A DNA stretch of 64,000 nt from Nemophila menziesii (lineage: Eukaryota; Streptophyta; Magnoliopsida; Boraginales; Hydrophyllaceae). Position 1 is the first letter of the stretch; each line of letters opens with the position of its first letter. The position numbers and the translations under genes are program-made. The stretch is taken from contig JARWIR010000038.1 of assembly GCA_029959085.1 (NCBI GenBank), positions 4,472,915 through 4,536,914 of the forward strand. The letters run 5' to 3'. Below are positions 63,855 through 64,000 of the stretch, piece by piece. The notes beneath the pieces are model-generated. The model searched no databases, had not been told where the DNA came from, and was given only the letters and a program-made list of their open reading frames with translations.

Positions 63855-64000
63855 GGATAAAAAGTTTTGAAGAAGTTTACTACTTGTATTAGGGGGCACT
63901 AAAGGAAGAATATGCTACTCCTTCTTGCAAAGGAGATAATGGAGAGAGTGTGTTGGGATATAATGTTTTACCTAAAACTCTAGGACCTGTTTTGACAAGG
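63855..64000 (+). other. LPD 3' UTR (partial)
   Basis: Sequence after the stop codon, running off the window. No poly-A signal could be assigned. Confidence 0.6.

Overview
The window is nuclear DNA of a flowering plant, most likely a eudicot. It is AT-rich, has intron-rich genes with GT-AG splice sites, contains Ty1/copia, Ty3/gypsy and LINE debris and many short foldback elements, and encodes a plastid-targeted enzyme and a plastid outer-envelope protein. The species cannot be told from the sequence alone.

Three genes look complete. OEP16-2 (outer plastid envelope protein, minus strand, seven exons, 14376-16038) encodes 174 residues. A PP4R3/SMEK-type regulatory subunit of protein phosphatase 4 (minus strand, 23 exons, 22980-28321) encodes 827 residues. 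Plastidial dihydrolipoyl dehydrogenase (plus strand, 14 exons, 61076-63854) encodes 564 residues. In all three, every exon joins in phase. OEP16-2 and the plastidial LPD gene are neighbours in Arabidopsis (At4g16160 and At4g16155). Here they are about 45 kb apart, with the PP4R3 gene and a large block of repeats between them.

Layout: 1-1.7 kb, 3' half of a LINE with poly-A tail, then a MITE. 2.6-4.8 kb, decayed copia pol. 5.1-8 kb, a dispersed repeat, a CT tract, exon-like leader pieces, a 31-bp minisatellite and a fumarase fragment. 9.6-13.8 kb, a perfect-looking foldback, a truncated HD-Zip IV gene, and a 446-bp duplication. 14.4-16.2 kb, OEP16-2 with an ABRE pair upstream. 17.2-22.6 kb, gypsy remnants, two foldback/MITE elements and LINE ORF1 debris. 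23-28.3 kb, PP4R3. 28.6-30 kb, nested tandem duplications. 31-35 kb, small repeats, LINE ORF1, LTR-like and copia pieces. 35-47.6 kb, two Athila-like gypsy elements running into each other tail to tail, plus long LTR-like direct repeats. 47.6-48.5 kb, LINE 3' end. 48.7-50.7 kb, exon-like pieces including an aquaporin fragment. 51-58.8 kb, a region of repeated GTATAC-type palindromes leading into a satellite array of about 388-bp monomers with mosaic higher-order structure and one inverted monomer. 59.4-60.7 kb, a possible spliced minus-strand transcript. 61-64 kb, plastidial LPD.

The most unusual object is the 51.0-58.9 kb satellite locus. The three intact genes are ordinary conserved plant genes and share no pathway that the sequence reveals, except that OEP16-2 and LPD both act at or in plastids.
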